The notes: a model not told the origin generated them from the letters alone. Positions 1-6,821 are shown, counted from the stretch's first letter. The stretch: 10,696 nucleotides of DNA from an uncultured Bacteroidales bacterium (GCA_946410535.1 CAMKAR010000039.1:1-10696); one strand, 5' to 3'. Program-made: numbers and translations.

Positions 1-493
1 CACCGCATTGATACGTTGAAACAAGCTCTCCATTCATATCAAACTGATAGATCGTCTTGTGTTTCCCTTCAAGAGTCTTCCTTATCGTGTTTCTGCGCTT
101 TTCGTTTGCATGCCCATACGAGTTGTTATAAGAGTAATCGCATCGTTCAAGATTTGAGAGGACAGAATTAGACCTGTCCTCGTCAATATGGTTTATGCAC
201 GGGAGACCATTCGGGTTTGGGATGAAAGCATCTGCTATCAATGTGTGAATACTGAAAGATTTAACACACCCATTCTTTGAGAGATTTATACAGGGGTAGC
301 CAGTTTGCTTGCTAATTCCATTTTTAAGAATCTTCTCCTTGTAGGGGAACCTCCTGCCCATAGAGTCAACATTTATGCGAGCAAGCCTTTTCACTCTTCC
401 AAGTGTGCTTATCTCGTAAAAGCCTTCGTAGCCAACCACTGGTTTCCACATCTCGTCAAAATGTTGTTCTTTTGAAATGTTTGTAATATTCAT
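1..493 (-). CDS. NUMOD4/HNH homing endonuclease, 3' end beyond the window
   Basis: The minus-strand frame is open from the ATG at 493-491 to the left edge, giving 164 residues without a stop, so the C-terminus is missing. Residues about 15-38 (EMWKPVVGYEGFYEIS, then LGRVKRL) match the NUMOD4 DNA-binding motif. Residues 82-124 form an HNH_3-type nuclease: IHTLIADAF with His83, NHIDED with Asn101-His102 and Asp104, and a later NLERCDYSYNN segment. From about residue 148, IYQFDMNGELVSTY looks like the start of a NUMOD1-type module. Such proteins are site-specific endonucleases that spread themselves or a nearby intron or intein between phage genomes. It sits 108 bp beyond the portal stop, behind a candidate terminator, and has no visible Shine-Dalgarno sequence. 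All expected catalytic residues in the visible part are present, so it may be active. Whether it is free-standing or intron-encoded cannot be decided because its left flank is outside the window. Confidence 0.9.
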   Translation of the reverse strand, partial: MNITNISKEQHFDEMWKPVVGYEGFYEISTLGRVKRLARINVDSMGRRFPYKEKILKNGISKQTGYPCINLSKNGCVKSFSIHTLIADAFIPNPNGLPCINHIDEDRSNSVLSNLERCDYSYNNSYGHANEKRRNTIRKTLEGKHKTIYQFDMNGELVSTYQCG

Positions 494-520
494 ATTCTTG
501 ATGTTAAACTTGGTGTTGTT

Positions 521-586
521 AAAAAAGAGGAAAGGCCACCAAGAGAAACCCTTTCAACGGGAGATCAACCCCGCCTATCCTCTTCT
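521..586 (-). terminator. Candidate terminator after the portal gene
   Basis: Read on the minus strand, AGAGGATAGGC (583-573) pairs with GCCTTTCCTCT (536-526) with one mismatch. A run of T follows directly (526-521). The A/T pairs next to the arms lengthen the stem. The loop is long, about 36 nt, and contains CCC/GGG complementarity that could fold into an inner hairpin. Placed just downstream of the portal stop, it fits a Rho-independent terminator closing the terL-portal transcript. The mismatch and the long loop lower confidence. It could instead be a structured leader of the HNH gene. Confidence 0.5.
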
Positions 587-601
587 TTTGAATACTTTAT
601 A

Positions 602-2368
602 TCAATGTGTTGCGTTCCAGCGATCCCAGTTGTTCTCTCCTTCTGGACGGTTGCCGTACTTGTCAGTGTGTAATAGGTTTGGTCTTCCAGGCCGACGGCC
701 TGTTGCAACCGAACCTTTTTTCTTGTTCGATTGTTTTGCCTTTGGTTCGTCCTTGTCATCTTCCTCATTCTTTTGTGCGTCTTGTTGAGCCTTGATGACT
801 TCAACCTGTGCATCGGTTTGAATTTCCGACAAGTCTTCTTGCAGGTCAACCGTATGTTCGTTTTGAATTTCAATCCTTTGATCTTCAATGAGCAGTTGGT
901 GCATATCCGCGTCGTGCTTCTCCTGTTGTATTCTATCCCATTCCTGTGGGGTGGCATAGGGCAACTTTTCGGAAGCCGTTTGACGGGAAAGGAAACCTCC
1001 GAGTACTGCGGTGTTCAAATTCTGGGTGAGCTCGGTGAGGTTGCTGTGGACGTACGGCTCAATATAGTGCCTTATTGCCGTGTTTTTAAAATCCAACTGT
1101 TTCCCGATTTCTACACCATATCCGAAGTTGAAGATGTCAATAACCTTGTCAAGACATCCATCGTATTCGTGCGCGTCATTCAGTGCCTTCTCGAAGGCGT
1201 CCGAGTACATGATTTTCAGTGCCACGCCAGGGGTGTCGCCAGACTTCAGTTCAGGTGTCTTTACCGCAAACGACTGCTTATAGATACTCTCTTCCAGCTT
1301 GTCGAGTTCTGCCTTGTATGCGTTGCTCGCATCTTCCTTCTTCAAGAAGCCGGCCTCTCCGTCGGTGGGAAGGAACATGATTTTTGATGCGTAAGACATG
1401 TCTTTCGACTCAATCACGTCACTGCCCTCACCCTTTATGTACATAATTGGGAGTCCAAAGTCGTGGTTGTTGTGGGCGAGGTTTGAGAACGACAGTTCGT
1501 AATGCTCGATTGTCTCTTGTGAGAACGTCCAGCAAGGGCCGTTGTCGTCTCTCTTATAGGCCACGGGGATGCTGTCGAAGTTGTGCGGCAGCTCTTCTTC
1601 AAGCCTGTATCCTTCAGCATTGAACATGCGCAATATAGCATGTTTTGCCTTGTCTATTGCTCCTGTTGGCTCTCCGTCCGACACAAAGCGATAGTAGTTT
1701 TTGTCATCCCAAACGTCAATATAGCGTTTTGTGATGCCGCCATCCTCACCGTAGTTGTTATACGTCCGTGCGAATACGTCGAGTCGGCCTGTTCTGAGGT
1801 CGTAGTGCGGATACAGCTTGTCGCCATTGAGAAAAGACAGCGTTTTCCAGCCGAAAGACCCTTTGTCCATAAAGCCGACAAAAGCGCCGTCTCCAGTTGC
1901 CTTGACGGATTTTACGAGCTCATACCATGCAATCTCCATGTTTTTGTTGGCCCATCCGTTCCTGTGCGCAGTAAAAGTCTCCCTTGCGGCATCAGACACT
2001 TTTTTGTCGGAAAGTTCAAACTGAATGTCGTTTCCGCACATGTGTGTCAGGTGCTTGATGAGAATGATCTGCTGGAAAGAGAATGCGTATCGAGGGATTT
2101 CCTGGATGTACCACTTGTTGTCTTCATCGTTCAGTCTCCATATATCAGGGAATAGAGACTTGTCATTGATCGCATGTCCGGCAGGGTCTAGTTCACGCAT
2201 GAAGTCCTCTTGCGTGACTATTTTCTTTCGCAATCTGTCTTGATTGACAGCAGTTTCAGGAGTATCCCCCCAAAACTCTCCATGTTCGTATTGACCGTCT
2301 GGCAGAATCCTTGTAAAAGGTTTCTTTGTCAGGATGTCTCTTAATTTAGGTTGTGTGTCGTTAGCCAT
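602..2368 (-). CDS. Phage portal protein (SPP1 gp6-like)
   Basis: A 588-residue protein of typical portal size. Portals form the dodecameric ring at one capsid vertex through which TerL pumps DNA and to which the connector attaches. The central part (about 150-460) has the character of gp6-type portals: the ATGDGAFVGF strand near 157-166, SFSNLAHNNHDFGLPIMYIKG at about 293-312, and GVALKIMYSDAF at 381-392 preceding the long helical stem and wing region. Residues 475-535 are strongly helical and charged (Glu, Gln, Lys rich). The tail after 536 is a disordered, highly charged segment containing GRRPGRPN (557-564), which resembles an AT-hook core. The gene lies 21 bp downstream of the terminase stop on the same strand, the usual TerL-portal pairing. 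Its leader contains a 15-mer also found before the scaffold gene, and no Shine-Dalgarno sequence. The call is by motif and synteny. Confidence 0.88.
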   Translation of the reverse strand: MANDTQPKLRDILTKKPFTRILPDGQYEHGEFWGDTPETAVNQDRLRKKIVTQEDFMRELDPAGHAINDKSLFPDIWRLNDEDNKWYIQEIPRYAFSFQQIILIKHLTHMCGNDIQFELSDKKVSDAARETFTAHRNGWANKNMEIAWYELVKSVKATGDGAFVGFMDKGSFGWKTLSFLNGDKLYPHYDLRTGRLDVFARTYNNYGEDGGITKRYIDVWDDKNYYRFVSDGEPTGAIDKAKHAILRMFNAEGYRLEEELPHNFDSIPVAYKRDDNGPCWTFSQETIEHYELSFSNLAHNNHDFGLPIMYIKGEGSDVIESKDMSYASKIMFLPTDGEAGFLKKEDASNAYKAELDKLEESIYKQSFAVKTPELKSGDTPGVALKIMYSDAFEKALNDAHEYDGCLDKVIDIFNFGYGVEIGKQLDFKNTAIRHYIEPYVHSNLTELTQNLNTAVLGGFLSRQTASEKLPYATPQEWDRIQQEKHDADMHQLLIEDQRIEIQNEHTVDLQEDLSEIQTDAQVEVIKAQQDAQKNEEDDKDEPKAKQSNKKKGSVATGRRPGRPNLLHTDKYGNRPEGENNWDRWNATH

Positions 2369-2369
2369 A

Positions 2370-2384
2370 GTTAATTTGTTTATT
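2370..2384 (-). repeat. Leader 15-mer, copy 1 (before portal)
   Basis: On the minus strand this reads AATAAACAAATTAAC, one base before the portal ATG. The identical 15-mer occurs on the plus strand at 5260-5274 before the scaffold gene, and a 13/15 match lies at 9791-9805 before the tail tube gene. All are A/T-rich, unstructured and lack a Shine-Dalgarno sequence, as expected of leaders read by Bacteroidetes ribosomes. Confidence 0.7.
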
Positions 2385-2389
2385 GTGTT

Positions 2390-5113
2390 TTATCGTGATA
2401 ACTTTGTGAGTCTGAATGAACTGCTTTTTGTTGCCCATGACGGCACGGATGGCCGCACACCGCGTTTGATGTCGAAAATCTCTCGCATAAACAGGGCTTC
2501 AAAAAAGTCTGGCGAGTGTCCGACAACACTTTTATGCTTCATCTGTTCTTTGTTTATGATACACCAGCCTTTGTCCTCTTTCGACGTATCCTGTTTAACG
2601 CATCGTCTCTCGCGCTGAAGAATCGCTGACAGTTTCATCTTGTCTTTTCCGATGGTGTAGAATCTGTCAAGCAATGACGGTTCAATGCTCCACCCGCATT
2701 GCTGTGTGCGCTCCGCAAATTTGTATGCGCATTGCGACTTTTTGTTGTCATACAAACCTTTGTCGCGTCTCTCGACAGCCTCTTGGTTGTTGAAAGGGAC
2801 TGCTTTCGGGAAGGCACCTTTGAGCACCTGTCCCATTCCGTTAAGGTCGTATGCAAAGTTCTGTTCAAGCACGCCCCATTCCTGTAGTTTTCCACGCAGC
2901 ATTTCCGTTGTGTTGTACGGATCTCTTCTGCAAACAAAAACATCAGCAACATGCCAACCGACCCATAGCCATGTCACGCAGTTGTCACCACCTGTGCCGG
3001 CAACGTCGCAAGTAGCCCTTCGCACTCCGTCGTCAGTCATCTTTGCATTATGGAATACAGCATCGAGATGATAGCTTTGTATCATGTCGTTGCCTGCTTT
3101 GATGATATCCCAATTCCCGTCAAATTCTCTTGCCCTTATCTCTGGCGGCTGGTTAAGCAGGTTTGCGATGTACGCAGGGTCGTTTTTCAGCAGCGCCTTG
3201 TTGTCTTTCAGTGATGCTCTGATGAATGTCACCGATTTTACAAAGAACGATGTCTTTGTGTATCCGTATTGTTCCCAATCCGAGTCCCAAGCATCGTCAA
3301 TCATTTCCTTGCACTGCTCATATACTTCCTTTGGCGAGTTTCCCCACACAATGCTATCAACAGAATCGCCAGGCATATAGCAATACCTTACAACACCGTC
3401 GCGTTCGGGGATCGCAAAGCCTTTCATTTCGGGGTGTTTTTTCCCGTCCGAATACACGGTATCTTCTTTGCCTATCCACCAGTCGATGAATTTGCGTAGC
3501 CAAGATAACGGGTCTGGGTTGCATGTGCCGAGAATGCGCGAACGGACTCCGACGGTATTTCGGTTTGATGTCATCAGGAACTTGAACATCTCAAACGACA
3601 TCTGCGGCAACTCGTCGATGCCGATATATGCGAACTGCTGACCGCGGTATTTTGTGTCAAAGTCGGACATTGGCATATCGTATATAGACAAACCAAGTTT
3701 AGCTCCAGTGGCAAAATACCAGGTCATATCGTCTTTTGACTTGTTGTATTTTCCCAGCGACGAGAACCAGCGCTTACTCTCATTGATGATATTTTCAAAA
3801 TCATCTTTGTTTTTTCTGAAGATGATTCCGTTAAAGTGTTTGTTCTTGATGTCATACAACGGTTCCATAAGCATTGTTACCGTATTGTGGTTGACGGTGT
3901 AGTCGTCAGTCATGTAAAGATGATCCCTACCCGTCACGGTAATACAGCGGCATTTCTGCTTGCCCTTGTTGTCTCTTTTTATTGAGATGATTCTTTTAAC
4001 AAGGACACCTTCGTTTACAGGCGCCGTTTTTGGCTTGATGGCGTTCTCTTTGCAGATATTAGCGTAGTATGTCAAATCAAACAAGTCTTTGTCGTTGGGT
4101 GCAACGAACGACACACGCCAATATCCTATTTTCTCAGGGACATCATCAAGCCTCGATACTTTCGACCATATTCCAAGTGAGCGTGCTATTTGAGCGATAT
4201 CCTCACACAAACGCTTGTTTGGTATATCAACGCACGGATGCCTGTTCTGTTTTCTGCCTTTTTTGTGCATAATACCGCGCAGATAGTCCCAACGGCTTCG
4301 GATTGACGCCTTTTTGTACTCCTCTGGTATCCATGCGAGTTGCCTTTGCCTGCTTTTTGTTATTTTGAGCCTGTTTTCATCCGTAATTCCTCGAATGTAC
4401 CAAATTCCTGTTTTTCTGTTCTGGCTTACTCGGTAGCCGAGCGCCCGCACTCTAAAATTCTCACGGATATTGCCGTCAGTAGCAACTCCGGATTGCTCAA
4501 AATGCCAATATCCAGAAGCGCTGATATAACCAAGAAGATATGGATGTACAGGAAGTTTGTCTTGTGTAGCGCTTTCGTCAATCTCAACCTCGCCACACAA
4601 GGGAATTTCAACATATTGGCCGCCGGTTTTTCTAAGAGACACGGGGAACGGTCTTCCTATGGCATACTGGTCCATTACTTCCCTTGCTGTCATTTCATGG
4701 AAATCTTCCGACTGGCCTACTCGCGCAAGGAATCTGTGATTGTCCATACATGCGACAGATGTGCCGTCATCAAAATACATTCGATAAACGGTTTGCTCGC
4801 CTTGCTCAAAAATCGCGCTGACTGTCTGTATGCCGTCATAAGGTGTGCAGATAGGGTCTCCCACCTCAAGATCTCCCATTTTTCGGAAACCGCTTGGTGT
4901 AGCGACAAGCGTATTGTAAGGGTTTGCCTTGCCGCCGCCACGGTTCCCGCCGAATACTGTTATGTCAGCATTGCTGGCGAGTCCTGTTTCTTGACCGCCG
5001 TTTTGCGCAACGAAAGAATCTGTTCCGCTAGTGGAATCGCAACTTTCCTCAAATTCCATCGCTGACTTTTTGGTATATATTTCAGTACCGTCTATTGTCT
5101 TTAATTCTGTCAT
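2390..5113 (-). CDS. terL: Terminase large subunit precursor with in-frame intein
   Basis: The 907-residue precursor would splice to a 559-residue terminase, a normal TerL length. TerL is the packaging motor: an N-terminal ATPase translocates DNA into the procapsid and a C-terminal RNase H-like nuclease cuts concatemers. The ATPase shows Walker A GGNRGGGK (55-62), split from its Thr (411) by the intein, Walker B AYIGIDE ending at Asp500-Glu501, and the coupling motif TCN at 530-532. The nuclease shows its acidic residues in TCDVAGTGGD (Asp703), AYDLNGMG (Asp756) and HSPDFFEALF (Asp869). The leader has no Shine-Dalgarno sequence. The gene starts the leftward transcript from the divergent intergenic region and is followed by the portal gene. 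No small terminase gene is recognisable in the window. Without splicing the Walker A loop is broken, so the precursor should be inactive as an ATPase. Confidence 0.95.
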   Translation of the reverse strand: MTELKTIDGTEIYTKKSAMEFEESCDSTSGTDSFVAQNGGQETGLASNADITVFGGNRGGGKANPYNTLVATPSGFRKMGDLEVGDPICTPYDGIQTVSAIFEQGEQTVYRMYFDDGTSVACMDNHRFLARVGQSEDFHEMTAREVMDQYAIGRPFPVSLRKTGGQYVEIPLCGEVEIDESATQDKLPVHPYLLGYISASGYWHFEQSGVATDGNIRENFRVRALGYRVSQNRKTGIWYIRGITDENRLKITKSRQRQLAWIPEEYKKASIRSRWDYLRGIMHKKGRKQNRHPCVDIPNKRLCEDIAQIARSLGIWSKVSRLDDVPEKIGYWRVSFVAPNDKDLFDLTYYANICKENAIKPKTAPVNEGVLVKRIISIKRDNKGKQKCRCITVTGRDHLYMTDDYTVNHNTVTMLMEPLYDIKNKHFNGIIFRKNKDDFENIINESKRWFSSLGKYNKSKDDMTWYFATGAKLGLSIYDMPMSDFDTKYRGQQFAYIGIDELPQMSFEMFKFLMTSNRNTVGVRSRILGTCNPDPLSWLRKFIDWWIGKEDTVYSDGKKHPEMKGFAIPERDGVVRYCYMPGDSVDSIVWGNSPKEVYEQCKEMIDDAWDSDWEQYGYTKTSFFVKSVTFIRASLKDNKALLKNDPAYIANLLNQPPEIRAREFDGNWDIIKAGNDMIQSYHLDAVFHNAKMTDDGVRRATCDVAGTGGDNCVTWLWVGWHVADVFVCRRDPYNTTEMLRGKLQEWGVLEQNFAYDLNGMGQVLKGAFPKAVPFNNQEAVERRDKGLYDNKKSQCAYKFAERTQQCGWSIEPSLLDRFYTIGKDKMKLSAILQRERRCVKQDTSKEDKGWCIINKEQMKHKSVVGHSPDFFEALFMREIFDIKRGVRPSVPSWATKSSSFRLTKLSR
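3884..4927 (-). mobile_element. Intein in the TerL Walker A loop, class 3-like
   Basis: Residues 63-410 of the terminase precursor (348 aa) separate the Walker A Lys62 from Thr411; removing them restores GGNRGGGKT. Block A reads ANPYNTLVATPSGFRKMGDL, so position 1 is Ala rather than Cys or Ser. Block B is SVACMDNHRFL with the conserved His126. Block F is CRCITVTGRDHLYM, where Cys390 occupies the place of the usual Asp. The C-terminal junction is TVNHN followed by Thr, with His409 and Asn410 intact. Ala1 with a block F Cys and a Thr at +1 matches class 3 inteins, in which the block F Cys makes the first attack. As I recall the class 3 Trp-Cys-Thr signature, the Trp (here Phe128) and Thr (here Asn408) positions differ. 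The residues needed for Asn cyclisation are present, so splicing is likely. P-loop terminases are known intein hosts. Confidence 0.92.
4160..4552 (-). other. Degenerate LAGLIDADG endonuclease domain within the intein
   Basis: Precursor residues about 188-318 carry the two helices of a LAGLIDADG endonuclease. The first reads LLGYISASG (193-201), where the catalytic Asp before the Gly is Ser200. The second reads LRGIMHKKG (278-286), where it is Lys285. The surrounding pattern is preserved (VHPY before the first motif, RSRWDY before the second, then CEDIAQIARSLGIWSKV), so the fold is probably kept. The loss of both metal-binding Asp residues argues strongly against DNA cleavage. The domain may survive as structural support for the splicing domain. 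Confidence 0.8.
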
Positions 5114-5137
5114 TTTGGATTGCTTTTATTTTTTATA

Positions 5138-5145
5138 CAAAGGTG
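5138..5145 (-). promoter_or_regulatory. Weak candidate -7 box for the leftward terL-portal transcript
   Basis: On the minus strand this reads CACCTTTG, a partial match to the Bacteroidetes TAnnTTTG -7 element, 24 bp before the terL ATG. No clear -33 TTTG lies at the usual distance. The region where it should be falls on the left inverted repeat (5164-5179). The assignment rests mainly on the need for a divergent promoter here. Confidence 0.3.
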
Positions 5146-5163
5146 TGATAATAAGACGAAATA

Positions 5164-5179
5164 ACGCATGCAAATGCGT
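5164..5179. repeat. Inverted repeat 1 in the divergent intergenic region
   Basis: ACGCAT-GCAA-ATGCGT: perfect 6-bp arms around a 4-base centre. It shares its last two bases with the next inverted repeat. It lies between the two candidate promoters and overlaps the -33 region of the leftward one, a position typical of an operator. As RNA it would form a GNRA tetraloop hairpin, but the inferred start sites place it outside both transcripts. Confidence 0.6.
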
Positions 5180-5197
5180 GGAAATGGGGATTTCCAC
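5178..5197. repeat. Inverted repeat 2 in the divergent intergenic region
   Basis: GTGGAAAT-GGGG-ATTTCCAC: perfect 8-bp arms around a GGGG centre. It directly abuts inverted repeat 1, making a 34-bp block with twofold symmetry elements, and ends a few bases before the -33 region of the rightward promoter. Neither side is followed by a T-run, so it is not a conventional terminator. A repressor or activator binding site controlling both directions is the most natural reading, but it is an inference. Confidence 0.65.
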
Positions 5198-5202
5198 AAC
5201 GA

Positions 5203-5236
5203 TTTTCAAAAGCAGTCTTTTCAATAAGTAACTTTG
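5203..5236 (+). promoter_or_regulatory. Candidate Bacteroidetes promoter for the rightward structural genes
   Basis: TAACTTTG at 5229-5236 is a perfect match to the Bacteroidetes -7 element TAnnTTTG. Upstream, a T-rich GATTTTC (5201-5207) stands near the expected -33 place but lacks the clear TTTG. Transcription would start near 5243, giving an A-rich leader of about 40 nt before the scaffold ATG at 5283. This is the only gap of suitable size ahead of the rightward cluster. Confidence 0.55.
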
Positions 5237-5259
5237 TGGTGAAAAGGCGAGAAACGCTA

Positions 5260-5274
5260 AATAAACAAATTAAC
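5260..5274 (+). repeat. Leader 15-mer, copy 2 (before scaffold)
   Basis: AATAAACAAATTAAC, identical to the minus-strand copy before the portal gene, here 8 bases before the ATG at 5283. There is no Shine-Dalgarno sequence. It lies within the predicted 5' leader of the rightward transcript. Confidence 0.7.
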
Positions 5275-5282
5275 AAAATACT

Positions 5283-6083
5283 ATGGAGAAAGACATTCTC
5301 ATTCAAAGCCTGAAGGACAAGGTTGGAGAAGACAACTGTAAGTCCATCAGCGACAAGACGTTTGAGGCGATGGCTGATGTCTATATGCCTCTGTTCGCCG
5401 ATGATTCGGCAATCACCGATGACACCTGGAAAATGCCAGTGGCTTCACTGATCCAGTTTGCTGGCCAGAAGCGCCACGACGAGAAGGTGTTCGCAGAGAA
5501 CCTCAACAAGCAGCACCAGAAAGATGTTGAAGAAAAGGTTCGCGTTGCCGTAGAGAAGGCGATTGAGGAGTACAAGTCAAACCAGCATCAGGAAGAAACC
5601 GGAAACAAGGGTGAAGGAACTGCCGAAGATGATGTCGATGCCAAGATTGCCGCACAGGTTGCGAAAGCGCTTGAGCAGTTGACTGGCAAAGACGGAGCAA
5701 TCGGCAAGTTGAACACCACCTTGAGCGGGTTCATCCAGGCTCAGACGGAGCGGGAGAAAACCGAAGAAAAGAGCCGTGTAAAAGCAGGACTCAAGCAGTT
5801 CCTTAAAAGCCTGAAAGCCGACAACGAGGCTTGCATCGAAGACGCATTGGAGGACATCGACTATGGAGATGCTCCTACCGTGGAAGCATTGAAGGATGCC
5901 GTCAAGACCGCCTACGAGAAGCGTTACAAGCGCTATTACTCAAATGGCGGCAAACCGTTTGGTGGAGACAGCACCAGTGGTGATGGCAGCGCTTCTTCCA
6001 TGATGGATGCGCACATCAAGCGCGTTGAAGCGCAGGTAAAGGATGCGCAGAACTATGCGGAAAGCATCAAGTTCGCTGAGTAA
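5283..6083 (+). CDS. Probable capsid scaffolding protein
   Basis: A 266-residue, highly charged protein with long helical stretches at about 60-100 and 115-165, separated by a Glu/Gly-rich linker (about 101-117). A Gly/Ser-rich hinge (221-239) leads to a short C-terminal helix (240-262). This pattern, helical rod plus flexible hinge plus short terminal helix, is typical of tailed-phage scaffolds, which fill the procapsid and bind the capsid protein through their C-terminal helix. It is the first gene of the rightward cluster, two genes before the capsid gene, the usual scaffold location. I see no serine protease motif, so it does not look like a protease-scaffold fusion. The start is supported by the A-rich leader. 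The family could not be named from sequence alone. Confidence 0.75.
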   Translation: MEKDILIQSLKDKVGEDNCKSISDKTFEAMADVYMPLFADDSAITDDTWKMPVASLIQFAGQKRHDEKVFAENLNKQHQKDVEEKVRVAVEKAIEEYKSNQHQEETGNKGEGTAEDDVDAKIAAQVAKALEQLTGKDGAIGKLNTTLSGFIQAQTEREKTEEKSRVKAGLKQFLKSLKADNEACIEDALEDIDYGDAPTVEALKDAVKTAYEKRYKRYYSNGGKPFGGDSTSGDGSASSMMDAHIKRVEAQVKDAQNYAESIKFAE

Positions 6084-6129
6084 CGGCTCAAGAGTTTATC
6101 AACACAATTATTTCTAAACAATTCGATTT

Positions 6130-6804
6130 ATGCGAAACGGAACATTAAACAATTACACCAATTTCTCTAAGAACATCGGTGGCATTCGCAAGGCATACGA
6201 GGGACACAATCTCCCCTGGATGCTCTACGGCGGCTTCAAGTTCCCCTCGCTGGACGTTCTCCCTGCACCGGGTAACGTGCTTCCCGCATTCACCCCCGTA
6301 AAGGTTGACGAAGTGGCAAGGACTATCACTCCGCTGTATATTTTTGAAGTCAAGTCTGTTGACGCGGCAAACAACAAGGTTTCCGTTCTCAAGGACGTTG
6401 AGGGTACCCGCGCAAAGGTTGGCATGCCCCTTATCCTTGTAGGTGCAAACCTGTCAAATGCCGCAACCAACGTGGCTACCGTAACCGCCATTGACAGCAG
6501 CAACGAAGGCTACGACGTGCTCACTTTGAGCGCTTCGCCCGCTACCAGTGGCACCGCATGGTGGTCGGCAGGCGATTATCTCGCAGAAGCCGACAGCACT
6601 TCCAGCAAAAAGGTAAAGGTCATCCCCAATGCCTTGACTCCCTACGACACCTGTGTCGATGAGGATGCCTTTATGCTCGACGGCGATGCCGTTTGGGGTG
6701 CAGACAGCCCCATCCTGGAGCGTCGCATCGTTCCCATCCCTGCATCAATCAAGGCTGCGCTCAAGAGCGCTGACTGTGTATTCCGTTTCTCAAACCGCAA
6801 GTAA
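6130..6804 (+). CDS. Capsid-associated protein, candidate decoration or head-fibre protein
   Basis: A 224-residue protein with no motif I can assign with certainty. It is rich in Ala, Val, Ser, Thr and Asp with alternating hydrophobic residues, suggesting mostly beta structure (for example TPLYIFEVKSVDAANNKVSV and NVATVTAID). It has a Trp pair in GTAWWSAGDYL and no signal peptide or membrane segment. The gene lies between the scaffold and capsid genes, the place of the decoration protein in lambda (Nu3-D-E), although it is about twice the length of gpD. Bacteroidales phages often carry a similar gene annotated as head fibre protein. Codon choice favours C-ending codons, like the capsid and tail tube genes, suggesting high expression and a virion component. 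The leader is A/T-rich without a Shine-Dalgarno sequence. Confidence 0.55.
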   Translation: MRNGTLNNYTNFSKNIGGIRKAYEGHNLPWMLYGGFKFPSLDVLPAPGNVLPAFTPVKVDEVARTITPLYIFEVKSVDAANNKVSVLKDVEGTRAKVGMPLILVGANLSNAATNVATVTAIDSSNEGYDVLTLSASPATSGTAWWSAGDYLAEADSTSSKKVKVIPNALTPYDTCVDEDAFMLDGDAVWGADSPILERRIVPIPASIKAALKSADCVFRFSNRK

Positions 6805-6813
6805 AGAAGGAGG
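6804..6813 (+). promoter_or_regulatory. Strong Shine-Dalgarno site of the capsid gene
   Basis: AAGAAGGAGG ends 8 bases before the capsid ATG at 6822, a near-ideal Shine-Dalgarno sequence and spacing. No other start in the window has one. It begins at the last base of the stop codon of the preceding gene. Confidence 0.75.
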
Positions 6814-6821
6814 ACTAAAGT

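Noticed and set aside
731..1387. A 218-codon plus-strand frame opposite the portal gene
   Set aside because: It is fully antisense to the portal gene and its translation is an implausible Val/Leu/Phe-rich product.
3884..4927. Reading the terminase insertion as an intron
   Set aside because: The insert is in frame, fully translated and carries splicing blocks A, B, F and G with His-Asn at the end, so it is an intein.
4340..5065. A 241-codon plus-strand frame opposite the intein and terminase N-terminus
   Set aside because: The opposite strand carries clear intein and ATPase motifs in frame; this is a shadow.
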